Below, piece after piece: positions 47,275-56,174 of a stretch of 64,000 nucleotides of DNA. The notes beneath the pieces were generated by a model that saw nothing but the letters and a program-made list of their open reading frames with translations, was not told the origin of the DNA and ran no database searches. Source of the DNA: Streptomyces sp. NBC_01233 (GTDB lineage Bacteria; Actinomycetota; Actinomycetes; Streptomycetales; Streptomycetaceae); contig NZ_CP108514.1 of the NCBI RefSeq assembly GCF_035989305.1, positions 2,790,501-2,854,500 of the forward strand, given 5' to 3'. Both the position numbers and the translations under genes were made by a program. How positions within the stretch are numbered: position 1 is the stretch's first letter; every line of letters begins with the position of its first letter.

Positions 47275-48603
47275 TCAGTCGAGCAACCAGTCCTTGAAGT
47301 CGCCTGCGGCGTCGCCGACCGCGTGCGCCGTATCGCCCACCGCGTCGGCCACGTCACCGGCGGTCTTGGCCACCTTCTCAGGATCGACGGTGATCTCCAG
47401 GCCCAGGGAGCCGCCGAGGAAGGGTGAGGCGCCTGCCTTGCCGCCGAGCTTCCACACGCCGGTCTCCTCGTCCTTCTTGTAGCCCCACCAGGCCTCGGCA
47501 CCGGGACCCGCCCATCCTTCGGCCGTCAGGCCGACGCCGATGCCGCCGGACTCCACGCCTCCGGTGAGACTGCCCTTCGCCCCGGCGAACGCCTTCGCGC
47601 CGACCGTCACTTCTTCCCTGGTGACCTTGGCGCTGCCTCCGATTTCGCCACCGACGAATCCCTCGGCCCGCCCGTAGACGCTCTGGTACTCGCCTCCGGC
47701 CCGGCCCTCGGCCAGTGCCCGGATTCCCGCGGACCCCTCGGCCTTGGCCACGAAACCCTTGTCGGTGATGCCGACGTTCGCGGTGGCCCGGGCTCCCTCG
47801 TAGATGTCGGCGATCCCGGACAGCTTCAACGACCCGAGGCTCCCCTCTCCCTTCGCGGTCTCGTGGAAGAGGTCGACGTAGGCCTTGACCGAGGCCTCCT
47901 TGCCGTACTGGCCCGGGCCGGTGGTGCTCACGCCGGCATCCCAGCCGTCGGTCCTCGTCCTGATCTTGACCTCTTCGAGCTTCTTGGCCTTCGCCAGGTC
48001 GCCCTCGGCGTAGTTGTTGAAGCCGGTGAGGGTCTCGTCGGCGCCGGTCCCCTGGCCCAGGGCATCCCTGTTGCTGTCGTTCACGGCCGCCACGAGGGCG
48101 TCCTTGACGTGCTGGTCGGCGTCGGAGGCGGCCTTGACCCGGTCGTCGACGTGCTTCTGCCACTTGCCGACGGCGGTGCGGATGGTCTCCTGGCCGTCGG
48201 GGTCGTGGTGGTAGGCACTGCGCTCGGCGGGCGTGAGCTTGGAGTAGTCGAAGGCGACGCGCCCCTGCTCCGAGACGGTCATGCCGGCGGCGATCGCGTC
48301 GTCGCGGGCGCTCTCCAGCTTCTTCTTGAGGTCGACGAGCTGTTCGTGGGCGCCCCGCAACAGGCTCGCCACCGCCTTGGCCTGGTTCTGCGCGGCGGAG
48401 TACTCGTAGCGGGTCGCCGTGAACTTCACCCGCGCGGCTTCGACGCTGAGGCCGGACCAGCTGTCGCCCATGGTGATCCTCTGGACGGTGTCGCCGTAGC
48501 GGGTCTCGACCTTCTTCAGCTCGCCCGCCATCGCCTCCCACTTGGCGGCGGCCGTCGTCAACAGGCCCAGGTCCGTGGTCATGACTTCGTGATAGGTCAG
48601 CAC
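47275..48603 (-). CDS. WXG100-like protein with long Gly-rich C-terminal domain (candidate type VII effector)
   Basis: The 442-residue protein has an N-terminal helical hairpin of WXG100 type (residues 1-100): helix, GDSWSGLSVEAARVKF turn with the Trp-Ser-Gly, then a long second helix ending in LKKKLESARDDA. A linker follows (residues 100-225). The last 215 residues alternate short strands and Gly/Ala-rich stretches (GSAGIRALAEGRAGGEYQS, VGGEIGGSAKV, KGSLTGGVESGGIGVGLTAEGWAGPGAEAWWGYKKDEETG) and end in a Val/Asp/Ala helix. Such Gly-rich amphipathic regions occur in pore-forming type VII toxins, but no toxin family is recognised. The GTG at 48603 follows GGGGG; an ATG seven codons later is possible. 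Confidence 0.75.
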   Translation of the reverse strand: MLTYHEVMTTDLGLLTTAAAKWEAMAGELKKVETRYGDTVQRITMGDSWSGLSVEAARVKFTATRYEYSAAQNQAKAVASLLRGAHEQLVDLKKKLESARDDAIAAGMTVSEQGRVAFDYSKLTPAERSAYHHDPDGQETIRTAVGKWQKHVDDRVKAASDADQHVKDALVAAVNDSNRDALGQGTGADETLTGFNNYAEGDLAKAKKLEEVKIRTRTDGWDAGVSTTGPGQYGKEASVKAYVDLFHETAKGEGSLGSLKLSGIADIYEGARATANVGITDKGFVAKAEGSAGIRALAEGRAGGEYQSVYGRAEGFVGGEIGGSAKVTREEVTVGAKAFAGAKGSLTGGVESGGIGVGLTAEGWAGPGAEAWWGYKKDEETGVWKLGGKAGASPFLGGSLGLEITVDPEKVAKTAGDVADAVGDTAHAVGDAAGDFKDWLLD

Positions 48604-48612
48604 CGCAGCCCC

Positions 48613-49113
48613 CTACACGCCGTGCAGTTGCGACTGCGACAGGAACTGGTTGCCGAGCCCGGTGTCGTTGCGGGTGATGTAGCCCGAGGCGCCGCGCAGC
48701 GCGGTCTTCTCCCCGGCGAGGCGGCCCATCAAGGTCTTCACCTGCTGGTCCCACGTGTCCGCCACCTTCTTCAGGCCGGCGGCCGTCTCCCAGCCCTCGA
48801 AGCCCTTCTGGGCGTTGCCGGTGGCGTCGTCCGCGTGTTCCGCGGCCGTCTTGGTGGCGTGCTCCAGCTCGTTCTCGATCGTTTCCGCCGCCGCCCTCTT
48901 CTCCGCGGGCGTCGAGGCGAAGTCCTTGGAGCCGCCCGGAGTGAACAGCCCCGACGACGGCGGGGTGACCCCCGGAGCGTACGGAACCACCGACGGCGCG
49001 GTGACGCCCGGAGCGTACGGGCCGGGCGGCGGTGCGGTGACGCCCGGAGCGTACGGGCCCACCGGCGGCCCGCTGTTTAACCGCATACCCACCTGGCCGA
49101 GATCATCTGACAT
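48613..49113 (-). CDS. Small ESX-like protein with PYAPGVT repeats, first gene of the cassette
   Basis: The 166-residue protein has a Pro-rich N-terminus in which PYAPGVTAP-type units occur three times (residues 18-50), then a helical domain: PAEKRAAAETIENELEHATKTAAEHAD, GFEGWETAAGLKKVADTWDQQVKTLMGRLAGEKTALRGASG. The two helices with Trp near the turn resemble ESX/PE-type secreted helical hairpins, but the exact WXG is lacking. It precedes the larger WXG-like gene by nine bases, as esx partners often do. The ATG at 49113 is used because GGGGAGG lies seven bases before it; a GTG two codons upstream is too close to that site. Confidence 0.75.
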   Translation of the reverse strand: MSDDLGQVGMRLNSGPPVGPYAPGVTAPPPGPYAPGVTAPSVVPYAPGVTPPSSGLFTPGGSKDFASTPAEKRAAAETIENELEHATKTAAEHADDATGNAQKGFEGWETAAGLKKVADTWDQQVKTLMGRLAGEKTALRGASGYITRNDTGLGNQFLSQSQLHGV

Positions 49114-49239
49114 GCTCACGCCTCCCCGTAGTTGAGGGTGATCATATGCAAATGCGAACGCATCGGCCAGAGCCTGGCGGCCAGTTGGGCGCCCCGACCC
49201 CCGGCCCCGGGCGGCATCCGACCGTGCCCCCGGGAGCGG

Positions 49240-52227
49240 CTACGCGCCGTAGAACAGCTCGTCGACCACCGCCCGCGCACGGCGGGTGATGCGCCGGTAG
49301 TCGTCCAGCATCTCCCCGACCGTGCCTTCGGCGTATCCGAGGTAGCGGCCGACCGCCCCGAGTTCGCGGGCCTCCGACGGGAAGGTGTCCCCGGCGCGGC
49401 CGCGGACCAGCATCACAGCGTTGCGGACCCGGGTCGCCAGGACCCAGGCCTCGTCGAGGATCTGCGCCTCGTCGGTCGGGATCAGTCCGGCCGCGTGGGC
49501 GGCCGCGAGCGCCTCGCGGGTACGGGTGGTCCGCAGGCCCGGTTCGGCCCAGGCGTGCTGCATCTGGATCAGCTGCACGGTCCACTCGACGTCGCTGAGG
49601 CCGCCGCGGCCGAGTTTGGTGTGCAGGGTCGGGTCGGCGCCGCGCGGCAGCCGCTCCGACTCCATGCGGGCCTTGAGCCGGCGGATCTCGCGTACGGCGT
49701 CCTCGCCGAGGCCTTCCATCGGGTAGCGCAGCGGGTCGACGAGCTCGATGAAGCGGCTGCCGAGGTCGGCGTCGCCCGCGACGGGTTCGGCGCGCAGCAG
49801 GGCCTGGCTCTCCCAGGTCAGGGACCAGCGCCGGTAGTAGGCGGCGTAGGAGGAGAACGTGCGCGCCAGCGGGCCGGAGCGGCCTTCGGGGCGCAGGTCG
49901 GCGTCGATGAGGAGCGGCGGGTCGGCGGTGGGCAGCTGGAGCAGCCGGCGCATCTCGGCGATGACGGTCTGGGCGGCCTTGGCGGCCTCCTGTTCGTCGA
50001 CGCCCTCGCGGGGTTCGTGGACGAAGAGGACGTCGGCGTCGGATCCGTAGCCGAGCTCGTGCCCGCCGAAGCGGCCGACGCCGATCACGGCGAAGCGGGT
50101 GGGCAGCATGTCGCCGTAGTGGTTCTGGACGGCGGCGCGCAGGGCTCCGGCGACGGTGGCGGCCGTGAGGTCGGAGACGGCGCCGCCGACCCGGTCGACG
50201 AGGGCGCCGTGGTCATCCTCGGCCGGATTGTCCTCCGTACCGTACGAGCCGATGATGTCGGCCGCCGTCGTGCGGAAGAGCTCGCGGCGGCGCACACCGC
50301 GGGCGGCGGCGACGCCGGCCTCGGCGGTTTCGGCGCGTCCGACGGCGGCCATGACCTCCTGTTCGAGGGCCTCGTGCGTACGGGGCTGCAGGCCCTCGGG
50401 GTCGCCCAGCAGGGCCACGGCCTCGGGAGCGCGCATCAGCAGGTCGGGGGCGAGGCGGCCGGCGGACAGGACGCGGGCGAGGTTCTCGGCGGCGGCGCCC
50501 TCGTCGCGCAGCAGCCGCAGGTACCAGGGGGTCTTGCCGAGGGCGTCGGAGACCTTGCGGAAGTTCAGCAGGCCGGCGTCCGGATCGGCGGAGTCGGCGA
50601 ACCAGCCGAGCATCACCGGCAGCAGGGTGCGCTGGATGGCGGCCTTGCGGGTGACGCCGGAGGCGAGCGCTTCGAGGTGGCGCAGGGCGGCGGCCGGGTC
50701 GGCGTACCCGAGGGCTTCGAGGCGCTGGCCCGCGGCGCGCGGGGAGAGCCGGGTCTCGCCGGGGGTGAGCTGGGCGACGGCGTCGAGCAGCGGCCGGTAG
50801 AAGAGCTTCTCGTGCAGGCGGCGGACGACGGAGGCGTGCCGGCGCCAGGCCTTGTTGAGTTCGGCGACGGGCTCGGTGCGCAGGCCCATGGAGCGGCCCA
50901 GGCGCCGCAGGTCGTTCTCGTCCTCGGGGACGAGGTGGGTGCGGCGCAGCCGGTAGAGCTGGATGCGGTGCTCCATGGCGCGCAGGAAGCGGTACGCGTC
51001 GTGCAGTTGGGCGGCGTCGGCGCGCCCGACGTAGCCGCCGGCGGCGAGGGCGTGCAGGGCGTCGAGGGTGGTGCCGGAGTGCAGGGTCGCATCGCTGCGG
51101 CCGTGCACGAGCTGGAGCAGCTGGACGGCGAACTCGACGTCGCGCAGGCCGCCCGGGCCGAGCTTGAGCTCGCGGTCGACCTGGGCGGCGGGGATGTTGT
51201 CGACGACGCGGCGGCGCATCTTCTGGACGTCGGGCACGAAGTTCTCGCGCTCGGCGGCCTGCCAGACCAGGGGCGTTATGGCGTCGACGTACTGACCGCC
51301 GAGGTCGGGGTCGCCGGCCACGGCGCGGGCCTTGAGGAGGGCCTGGAACTCCCAGGTCTTGGCCCAGCGCTGGTAGTAGGCGATGTGGGAGGCGAGGGTG
51401 CGGACGAGGGGCCCGTTGCGGCCCTCGGGGCGGAGGTTGGCGTCGACGGGCCAGATGGTGCCCTCGACGGTGGTCTCGGAGCAGATCCGCATGAGGTGGG
51501 AGGCCAGGCGCGTGGCGGCCTGGATGCCCTTGCCCTCGTCGGTGCCGTTGACCGCCTCACCGACGAAGATCACGTCGACGTCGGAGACGTAGTTGAGCTC
51601 GTTGCCGCCGCACTTGCCCATCGCGATGACGGCGAGGCGGCACTGCGCCGCGTCCTCGGGGGCGGCGGCGGAGGCGATGCGCAGCGCCGCGCGCAGGGTG
51701 GCGGTGGCGAGGTCGGCGAGCTCGGCGGCGGTCTCGGCGACGTCGATGGTGCCGCAGACGTCGCGGGCGGCGATGGAGAGCAGGCAGCGGCGGTAGGCGA
51801 CGCGCAGGGCGACGGGGTCGTGCGCGTCCGCGAGCCCGCGCTCGAACTCGGGGAGTCCGGGGTGCAGGTCGGCGGCCTCGTAGGTGACGAGGGTCAGCCA
51901 GTCGCGGGGATGGCGGGCGAGGTGGTCGCCGAGGGCCTCGGAGGCGCCGAGCACGCCGAGGAGGCGGTCGCGCAGCGGTTTGGCGCTGACGAGGGTGTCG
52001 AGGAGGCCGGGGAGCTCGCCGGACGGCTGCGCCTCTGCGAGGCGGACGAGTCCGAGGAGGGCGAGGTCGGGGTCGGCGGTCGCCCCGAGGGCGTCGAGCA
52101 GCACCGGATCGGCGCGTACGGCCGCCAGCGCTTCGGCGTCGAGCAGCCGGGCGGCGGCGGACGGGTCGGTGAAACCGCTGCGGAGCAGCCGGATGAAGGT
52201 GCTGCTCCTGCGTCCCGGGACTGTCAT
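49240..52227 (-). CDS. glnE: Bifunctional glutamine synthetase adenylyltransferase/adenylyl-removing enzyme
   Basis: The 995-residue protein has the duplicated layout of GlnE: an N-terminal nucleotidyltransferase (GKCGGNELNYVSDVDVIFV near 202) with its helical domain, a regulatory middle, and a C-terminal nucleotidyltransferase (GRFGGHELGYGSDADVLFV near 719) with its helical domain. The GG-x-E and SDxD residues that bind Mg-ATP are intact in both halves. GlnE adds AMP to, and removes it from, a Tyr of GSI-beta according to nitrogen status. A GSI-beta gene is not in this window; the glnA2 nearby seems to lack the target Tyr. The ATG at 52227 follows AGGAGG perfectly. Confidence 0.97.
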   Translation of the reverse strand: MTVPGRRSSTFIRLLRSGFTDPSAAARLLDAEALAAVRADPVLLDALGATADPDLALLGLVRLAEAQPSGELPGLLDTLVSAKPLRDRLLGVLGASEALGDHLARHPRDWLTLVTYEAADLHPGLPEFERGLADAHDPVALRVAYRRCLLSIAARDVCGTIDVAETAAELADLATATLRAALRIASAAAPEDAAQCRLAVIAMGKCGGNELNYVSDVDVIFVGEAVNGTDEGKGIQAATRLASHLMRICSETTVEGTIWPVDANLRPEGRNGPLVRTLASHIAYYQRWAKTWEFQALLKARAVAGDPDLGGQYVDAITPLVWQAAERENFVPDVQKMRRRVVDNIPAAQVDRELKLGPGGLRDVEFAVQLLQLVHGRSDATLHSGTTLDALHALAAGGYVGRADAAQLHDAYRFLRAMEHRIQLYRLRRTHLVPEDENDLRRLGRSMGLRTEPVAELNKAWRRHASVVRRLHEKLFYRPLLDAVAQLTPGETRLSPRAAGQRLEALGYADPAAALRHLEALASGVTRKAAIQRTLLPVMLGWFADSADPDAGLLNFRKVSDALGKTPWYLRLLRDEGAAAENLARVLSAGRLAPDLLMRAPEAVALLGDPEGLQPRTHEALEQEVMAAVGRAETAEAGVAAARGVRRRELFRTTAADIIGSYGTEDNPAEDDHGALVDRVGGAVSDLTAATVAGALRAAVQNHYGDMLPTRFAVIGVGRFGGHELGYGSDADVLFVHEPREGVDEQEAAKAAQTVIAEMRRLLQLPTADPPLLIDADLRPEGRSGPLARTFSSYAAYYRRWSLTWESQALLRAEPVAGDADLGSRFIELVDPLRYPMEGLGEDAVREIRRLKARMESERLPRGADPTLHTKLGRGGLSDVEWTVQLIQMQHAWAEPGLRTTRTREALAAAHAAGLIPTDEAQILDEAWVLATRVRNAVMLVRGRAGDTFPSEARELGAVGRYLGYAEGTVGEMLDDYRRITRRARAVVDELFYGA

Positions 52228-52396
52228 CCCGCCGCCTCCTGCGGTTGTCGCTGCCACTGCCCTGGCGTGCCTGTGGTGAGCGTAGCCGGAGCAGGCGTTC
52301 GACTCACCGGCAGTACCATGACGGGGATTATCGGATTATCCGAATATTTGGTGTGTGATGGGGCCCGCTCCCCGCCGACCGGCCAGGAGGAGCCCC

Positions 52397-55300
52397 ATGT
52401 CCGACGGACACCCCCGCCCCGGCCGGAACGGCCGGCCGGAGGCCTGGCCGTCGCCCGACGGGCCCGAGGACCGGACCTACCAGACCTACCAGGCCGATCC
52501 CCTCCAGCCCCACCCGACCCACCACTCTCACCAACACCAACACCCTTACGCGTTGCACCAGCCCGAGCCTGGCCACGCACCGCACGAGGCCGAGCGCGCC
52601 TGCGCGCACGACGAGCCCGGCCATGCCTACGCACCTCAACAGCCCCAACAGGCCTACCCGTACCCCCAGACCGACCCGACCCAGCAGGCCTCTCCGCACC
52701 ACAGGGCGGGGCCGACCCAGCACGCCTACCGGGCCCACTGGCCTCACGAGGCCGAACAGGCCTACCCGCCGCACGGGGTCGAGGCCCACGCATCCCAGCC
52801 GCACGGGGCCCAGCAGGCCCAGCACTCCCACCTGACCCACCAGACGGGCGGGCCCGAGGCGTACGGGCCCGAGGCGTACCAGCCCGAGACGTACGGGCCT
52901 CAGCAGGCCGGGGAGAACCAGGCGTACCGGCCCCGGCAGTCCCAACAGGACCCGCAGGCCCACCCGTACCAGGGGACAGAGCCGGGCCGGCACGGCCACT
53001 TGCCCCACCAGGCCGGGGAGGCCCGGGCCCACGGGCCCCAGCAAACCCAGCAGGCCCACGCGTACCACCAGGCCGACCCGACCCAACACGCCTACCAGGC
53101 CCATGGGCCTCACGAGGCCGAGCAGGCCTACCCGCCTCACGGATCCGACGCTCACGCGTACCCGCCACACGAGGCCGAGGCCCACGCGTACCCGCCTCAC
53201 GGAACCCAGCAGACCCAACACCCCCGCCTGCCCTACCAGGCGAGCGAGCCCTACGCGCCCCAGCAGGCCCGCGAGCCCGAGACCTGCGGGCCCCGGCAGA
53301 CCCGACAGGCCGACCCGCACCCCGAGGCCGGGCAGGCCCCCCACGCGTCCGTGCCCCACCAGGCGGGAGCGGCCCAGGCCCACGGGCCCCAGCAGACCCA
53401 CCCGTCCCACCAGGCCGACCTGCACCATGACGCGGAGCCGACCCCGCACGCCTACCCCTCTCCCCGGGCCGAGCAGGCCCCGGCTCACCGGCAACAGCAG
53501 GTCCCGCGGGAAACCCCGCCCCGCCAGGCCCGCCGGCCCGATGAGGCCCAGGAGGCCCCGGAGGATCCGGAGGGCGAGGTTCTGGAGGCCGAGGATCCGG
53601 CCGGCGGGCGGAAGGCCGCGCGGGCGGCCCGTGAGGCCGAAGGTACCGGTGGCGGCGGCCGGCGCGGCCGCGCGGAGGCCCCCGCCGCGCCGCGGACCGC
53701 ACGCGGGCGCCGCCGCGCCCGCGGCAAGGACGGCTCCGGCGGCGCGGACGGGCCCGGTCCCGAGGCGGCGGCGGGCGACCGCGAAGCGCCCAACCCCCGC
53801 CACCACCGGGCCCGCCTCGTCAAGACCGTCGCCTTCTGCGCCGCCACCGCCGCCTGCAGCATGCTCGTGCTCCGCGGCAACGCGGCCCTCGACGGCCTCG
53901 CCTCCCCCACCGACCCCGACAGCGCGGCCTCCGCCCCCGCGGCCGTCGCCGACGCCCCGGACCCCGGCCGGGTGCTCCAGATCATCGCGCACCCCGACGA
54001 CGACCTGTACTTCATGAATCCGGACCTCCGTTACTCCATATCCACCGGTCACCCCGTGACCTCGGTCTACCTCACCTCCGGCGAGGCGGACGGCATCAAC
54101 GCGGGCGCCGCCAAGGAGGCCACCACCACCCCCGACAAGGCCGCCTACGCCGAGGCCCGCCAGAACGGCATCCGCGCCGCCTACGCCAAGATGGCCACCG
54201 GCGACCGCAGCAGCGCCTGGAAGCGCAGCGTCGTCCCGACGAAGGGCGGCGGCCACGCCGAGGTCGACGTCCTCGTCGCCAAGCCCGAGGTCAACCTGGT
54301 CTGGCTGCAGCTCCGCGAGGCCGGCAACACCTTCGCCGACGTCCCGGAGAGCCTGCACGGCCTGTGGGACGGCAAGGTCGCCCGGCTGGATTCGATGCTC
54401 GCCTCCGGATCCCCGGTCAAGCAGAGGTTCTCGTACTCGAAGGACCAGGTCGTCCAGACCCTCGTCGGCGTGCTGGAGCAGTACAAGCCGACCACCGTCC
54501 GCTCCCAGGACCCGACACCCGGCCGCCTCCCCGACACCAAGCGGTACACCGACCACCAGGACCACTTCTACGGCGCCCGCTTCGTGCAACTGGCCACCGC
54601 CGCCTACGCGAAGGACGTCAAGGACCGCCCGCACTTCGCGGTGCAGAACTACCTCGGCTACTTCAACGGCTCCCTCCCCAGCGCGCTGGACCCGGACGAG
54701 GCCAAGGAGAAGCTGGACATCCTGGACACCTATGCCTGGCTCGACCGGCAGAACCACTGCGGCAGCGACGCGGGCTGCGGCGACCTCAAGGTCGCCGACC
54801 ATCCGGCCGGCAACCGGTGGTCGGACTCCATCAACTACGCCCGCGGCAACAGCACCACCTGGCTGACCTCCGACAAGGAGCACGGGCTGTGGGCCTTCAA
54901 GGTGCTCGACGGCCAGGTCGCGGTCTGGCACCGGCCCGGTCTGGTCGGCCGCTGGACCGGGCCGGACCTGCTGCCCGGCACCGGCATGGATCCGGGCGTC
55001 GGCACCGTCACCCTCAAGGACGGCCGGATAGCGGTCTTCGGCACCCGCACCTCCTTCGGCGCGAAGCCCACCGACTACAAGCGCGAGGTCGTCCACAGCG
55101 TCCAGAAGGCGGCGGGGGCCAAGGAGTTCGGGGAGTGGCAGTCGCTCGGCACCCCCGAGACCGCGGACGAGACCTGGACCTCCGACATCAGCTCCCCGGC
55201 CGTCTCGATCGACGGCACGGGCCAGTTGGCGGCGTACGTCCGCGACGGTTCGTACACCCTGCGCGGCCGGGTGCAACGCGCGGACGGCGGTTGGGGGCCC

Positions 55301-55882
55301 TGGGAGAAGTACGGCGGCGCCGATCTGCACGGCACTCCGGCCACGGCGACCGACGGCGCCGGGCGGCGCATGGTCTTCTCCGCCACCTCCAAGACGGTGG
55401 TGGGCTGGGTGCAGCCGAAGCCGGGTGCCCCGCTGGGCCCGGTCACGCCCACGGGGCTGCCGGACACCACGCTCCCGCTGACCGCGGAGGGACGCGAGGG
55501 CGGGGTGCGGCTGTGGTTCCGCAAGCCCGGGTCGGGCAACGTCCGTACGGCCCTGATGACGGGCGACGGCGGGCTGAAGCTGAACAACATGACCGACCTC
55601 GGAGGGCTCCAGGGCTTCGGCTCGGTGACGGCGAGCGGTCACGTGCTGGCGGGCCGCTCGGCGGGCGGGCAGCTGGGCACGGAGATCGGCCCGGGCCGGC
55701 CGTGGGAGCGGTCGCCGCTGATGTTCGTCGGCGCGCCCTCCTCCGTGATGACTGGGAAGAGCATGGTCAGCCTGGCGGTGGTGGGGCTCGACGCACGGCT
55801 GTACGTGACCTCGTCGGCCGACGCGCCGGACGCGCACCTGGCGCCGTGGCAGCCGGTGGGGCCGCGCAACACGGCCCCGTAG
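52397..55882 (+). CDS. Membrane-anchored PIG-L deacetylase with a 450-residue Q/H/A/P/Y-rich N-terminal region
   Basis: The 1,161-residue protein has three parts. Residues 1 to about 390 are low in complexity and rich in Gln, His, Ala, Pro, Tyr and Glu, with loose repeats such as EAEQAYPPHG, GPQQTQ and DPTQHAY. Residues about 390-470 are basic and Gly/Arg-rich. One membrane helix (VAFCAATAACSMLVLRG, near 475) follows. Outside lies a PIG-L deacetylase domain (IIAHPDDDLYFMNPDL near 528, ARQNGIRAAYAKMATGDR and TDHQDHFYGARF), with the zinc ligands in HPDDD and HxxH. The remaining 400 residues are a beta-propeller-like domain. PIG-L enzymes remove acetyl groups from N-acetylglucosamine conjugates. 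AGGAGG precedes the ATG. Its paralogue follows at 56175 without the N-terminal part. Confidence 0.88.
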   Translation: MSDGHPRPGRNGRPEAWPSPDGPEDRTYQTYQADPLQPHPTHHSHQHQHPYALHQPEPGHAPHEAERACAHDEPGHAYAPQQPQQAYPYPQTDPTQQASPHHRAGPTQHAYRAHWPHEAEQAYPPHGVEAHASQPHGAQQAQHSHLTHQTGGPEAYGPEAYQPETYGPQQAGENQAYRPRQSQQDPQAHPYQGTEPGRHGHLPHQAGEARAHGPQQTQQAHAYHQADPTQHAYQAHGPHEAEQAYPPHGSDAHAYPPHEAEAHAYPPHGTQQTQHPRLPYQASEPYAPQQAREPETCGPRQTRQADPHPEAGQAPHASVPHQAGAAQAHGPQQTHPSHQADLHHDAEPTPHAYPSPRAEQAPAHRQQQVPRETPPRQARRPDEAQEAPEDPEGEVLEAEDPAGGRKAARAAREAEGTGGGGRRGRAEAPAAPRTARGRRRARGKDGSGGADGPGPEAAAGDREAPNPRHHRARLVKTVAFCAATAACSMLVLRGNAALDGLASPTDPDSAASAPAAVADAPDPGRVLQIIAHPDDDLYFMNPDLRYSISTGHPVTSVYLTSGEADGINAGAAKEATTTPDKAAYAEARQNGIRAAYAKMATGDRSSAWKRSVVPTKGGGHAEVDVLVAKPEVNLVWLQLREAGNTFADVPESLHGLWDGKVARLDSMLASGSPVKQRFSYSKDQVVQTLVGVLEQYKPTTVRSQDPTPGRLPDTKRYTDHQDHFYGARFVQLATAAYAKDVKDRPHFAVQNYLGYFNGSLPSALDPDEAKEKLDILDTYAWLDRQNHCGSDAGCGDLKVADHPAGNRWSDSINYARGNSTTWLTSDKEHGLWAFKVLDGQVAVWHRPGLVGRWTGPDLLPGTGMDPGVGTVTLKDGRIAVFGTRTSFGAKPTDYKREVVHSVQKAAGAKEFGEWQSLGTPETADETWTSDISSPAVSIDGTGQLAAYVRDGSYTLRGRVQRADGGWGPWEKYGGADLHGTPATATDGAGRRMVFSATSKTVVGWVQPKPGAPLGPVTPTGLPDTTLPLTAEGREGGVRLWFRKPGSGNVRTALMTGDGGLKLNNMTDLGGLQGFGSVTASGHVLAGRSAGGQLGTEIGPGRPWERSPLMFVGAPSSVMTGKSMVSLAVVGLDARLYVTSSADAPDAHLAPWQPVGPRNTAP

Positions 55883-55909
55883 GAGGGCCGTAGAAGGGGC
55901 CTGGGGAAG

Positions 55910-55947
55910 GGGCCTGTTGAACGGGCCTGTTGAACGGGCCTGTTGAA
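55910..55947. repeat. 13-bp tandem repeat (three copies) after the first PIG-L gene
   Basis: GGGCCTGTTGAAC occurs at 55910-55922 and 55923-55935, and GGGCCTGTTGAA plus G at 55936-55948. Related short pieces (GGGGCCTGGGGAAG before, AAAGGGGCCTCGCGG after) suggest an older, decayed array. The 292-base gap before the second PIG-L gene holds this array and otherwise only the presumed promoter of that gene. Confidence 0.8.
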
Positions 55948-56174
55948 GGAACCCCGCAGAAAGGGGCCTCGCGGAAAGGGGCCAGAGGCGGACGAAGTGC
56001 CTCCACATTCGGGTCGCATACCGGGATCAAAACCCCAATAGGACACCGTCACATCCGGTCGCTTTCGGAAAGTGGCAGTCATCGGCCGAATCGGTGAACC
56101 AAGTTCCCCGATTTGGCCTCTCTCTGACTGCTCAAGCGGTTTCTCCGCCCCGACCGAACCCAAGGCGTGACCCG

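Noticed and set aside
52224..56008. Long antisense ORFs over the PIG-L gene, rich in Gly, Leu, Val and Arg
   Set aside because: They mirror the Q/H/A/P/Y-rich coding strand; the plus frame has the ribosome site, membrane helix and PIG-L motifs.
55883..56174. Possible tRNA or small RNA between the PIG-L genes
   Set aside because: Only a 13-bp tandem repeat and promoter-like bases are seen; no cloverleaf can be drawn.
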